Assembly (NCBI GenBank): GCA_031285085.1
Contig: JAITWW010000055.1
Span: 1 to 12,239, forward strand
From: Candidatus Methanofilum arcanum
Lineage (GTDB): Archaea; Halobacteriota; Methanomicrobia; Methanomicrobiales; Methanospirillaceae
Direction of reading: 5' to 3'
DNA: 12,239 bases
A program made the position numbers and the translations under genes. The notes beneath the pieces were generated by a model. The model had not been told where the DNA came from. It did no database searches and saw only the letters and a list, made by a program, of their open reading frames with translations. Shown in pieces: positions 12,091 to 12,239 of this stretch. Position 1 is the stretch's first letter. Each line of letters opens with the position of its first letter.

Positions 12091-12149
12091 CCTATCCACC
12101 CTTCTTTTTCATCGAACGAAAAATTCTTCTGTAAGGAGGGGTGAATAGG
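12091..12149. terminator. Imperfect inverted repeat after the nuclease gene
   Basis: Arms 12091-12107 and 12133-12149 can pair over 17 positions with one C-A mismatch and two G-U pairs, around a 25-base loop. The first arm starts 12 bases after the TGA at 12076-12078. It may act as a transcription terminator or RNA-stability hairpin; a repeat-element end is an alternative. The remaining bases to 12239 show no gene. Confidence 0.45.
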
Positions 12150-12239
12150 GAGAAGAGTACTGCATAGAAATTTTTTAGAGGTACCCTTAGACACTATTCC
12201 TTTCAATACAGATTCTCAAGCAGGTTCAAAATCATCTCA

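Noticed and set aside
1..12239. CRISPR array or insertion sequence
   Set aside because: No regularly spaced direct repeats with unique spacers were seen; the only repeats are within the surface-protein gene. No transposase-like product was found.

Overview
The window looks like a euryarchaeal chromosome, most probably a methanogen of the Methanomicrobiales type; the genus is not resolved. The basis is an archaeal-style NcsA/TtuA thiolase encoded beside a ubiquitin-like sulfur carrier, a rubredoxin and several small genes with TATA-like boxes about 25 nt before the ATG and no Shine-Dalgarno (leaderless style), a class I fructose-1,6-bisphosphatase, a tRNA-Ser(CGA) with no encoded CCA, and BofA-like membrane proteins.

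Left accessory part (1-3860): the 3' end of a large repeat surface protein (SGGTFT repeats), a gene-poor stretch, an Ala-rich protein of unknown function with locally high GC, a convergent MmcQ/YjbR-family gene, a broken small ORF, and a two-gene block on the minus strand: a small beta-rich protein with a probable frameshift, then a 279-residue protein resembling HK97-fold capsid proteins/encapsulins. This block could be a provirus remnant or a nanocompartment locus.

Central part (3861-6681, minus strand): a tightly packed operon in the order FBPase, DUF523/TudS-like Fe-S protein, MoaD/SAMP-like carrier ending in GG, NcsA-like tRNA 2-thiolation enzyme. Genes overlap or nearly touch at every junction. 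It joins a predicted sulfur-inserting machine (carrier plus thiolase) to a protein whose Cys motifs resemble thio-base desulfidases. Divergent from it is a 50-residue rubredoxin. A perfect 20-bp A7-GGTACC-T7 palindrome separates the rubredoxin from a convergent secreted protein of unknown function.

Right part: a membrane-anchored protein with an NHL beta-propeller and a transglutaminase-like domain that seems to have lost its catalytic Cys and His. Its stop codon directly abuts tRNA-Ser(CGA) on the other strand. Then come two tandem BofA-like small membrane proteins with near-identical promoter layout, a decayed toxin-antitoxin pair (antitoxin ORF with a frameshift and a nonsense codon, PIN/VapC start fragment), and an intact YhcG/DUF1016 PD-(D/E)XK nuclease. 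An imperfect inverted repeat follows the last gene. The two ends look accessory (repeat protein, capsid-like genes, decayed toxin-antitoxin, nuclease) and flank a housekeeping core.
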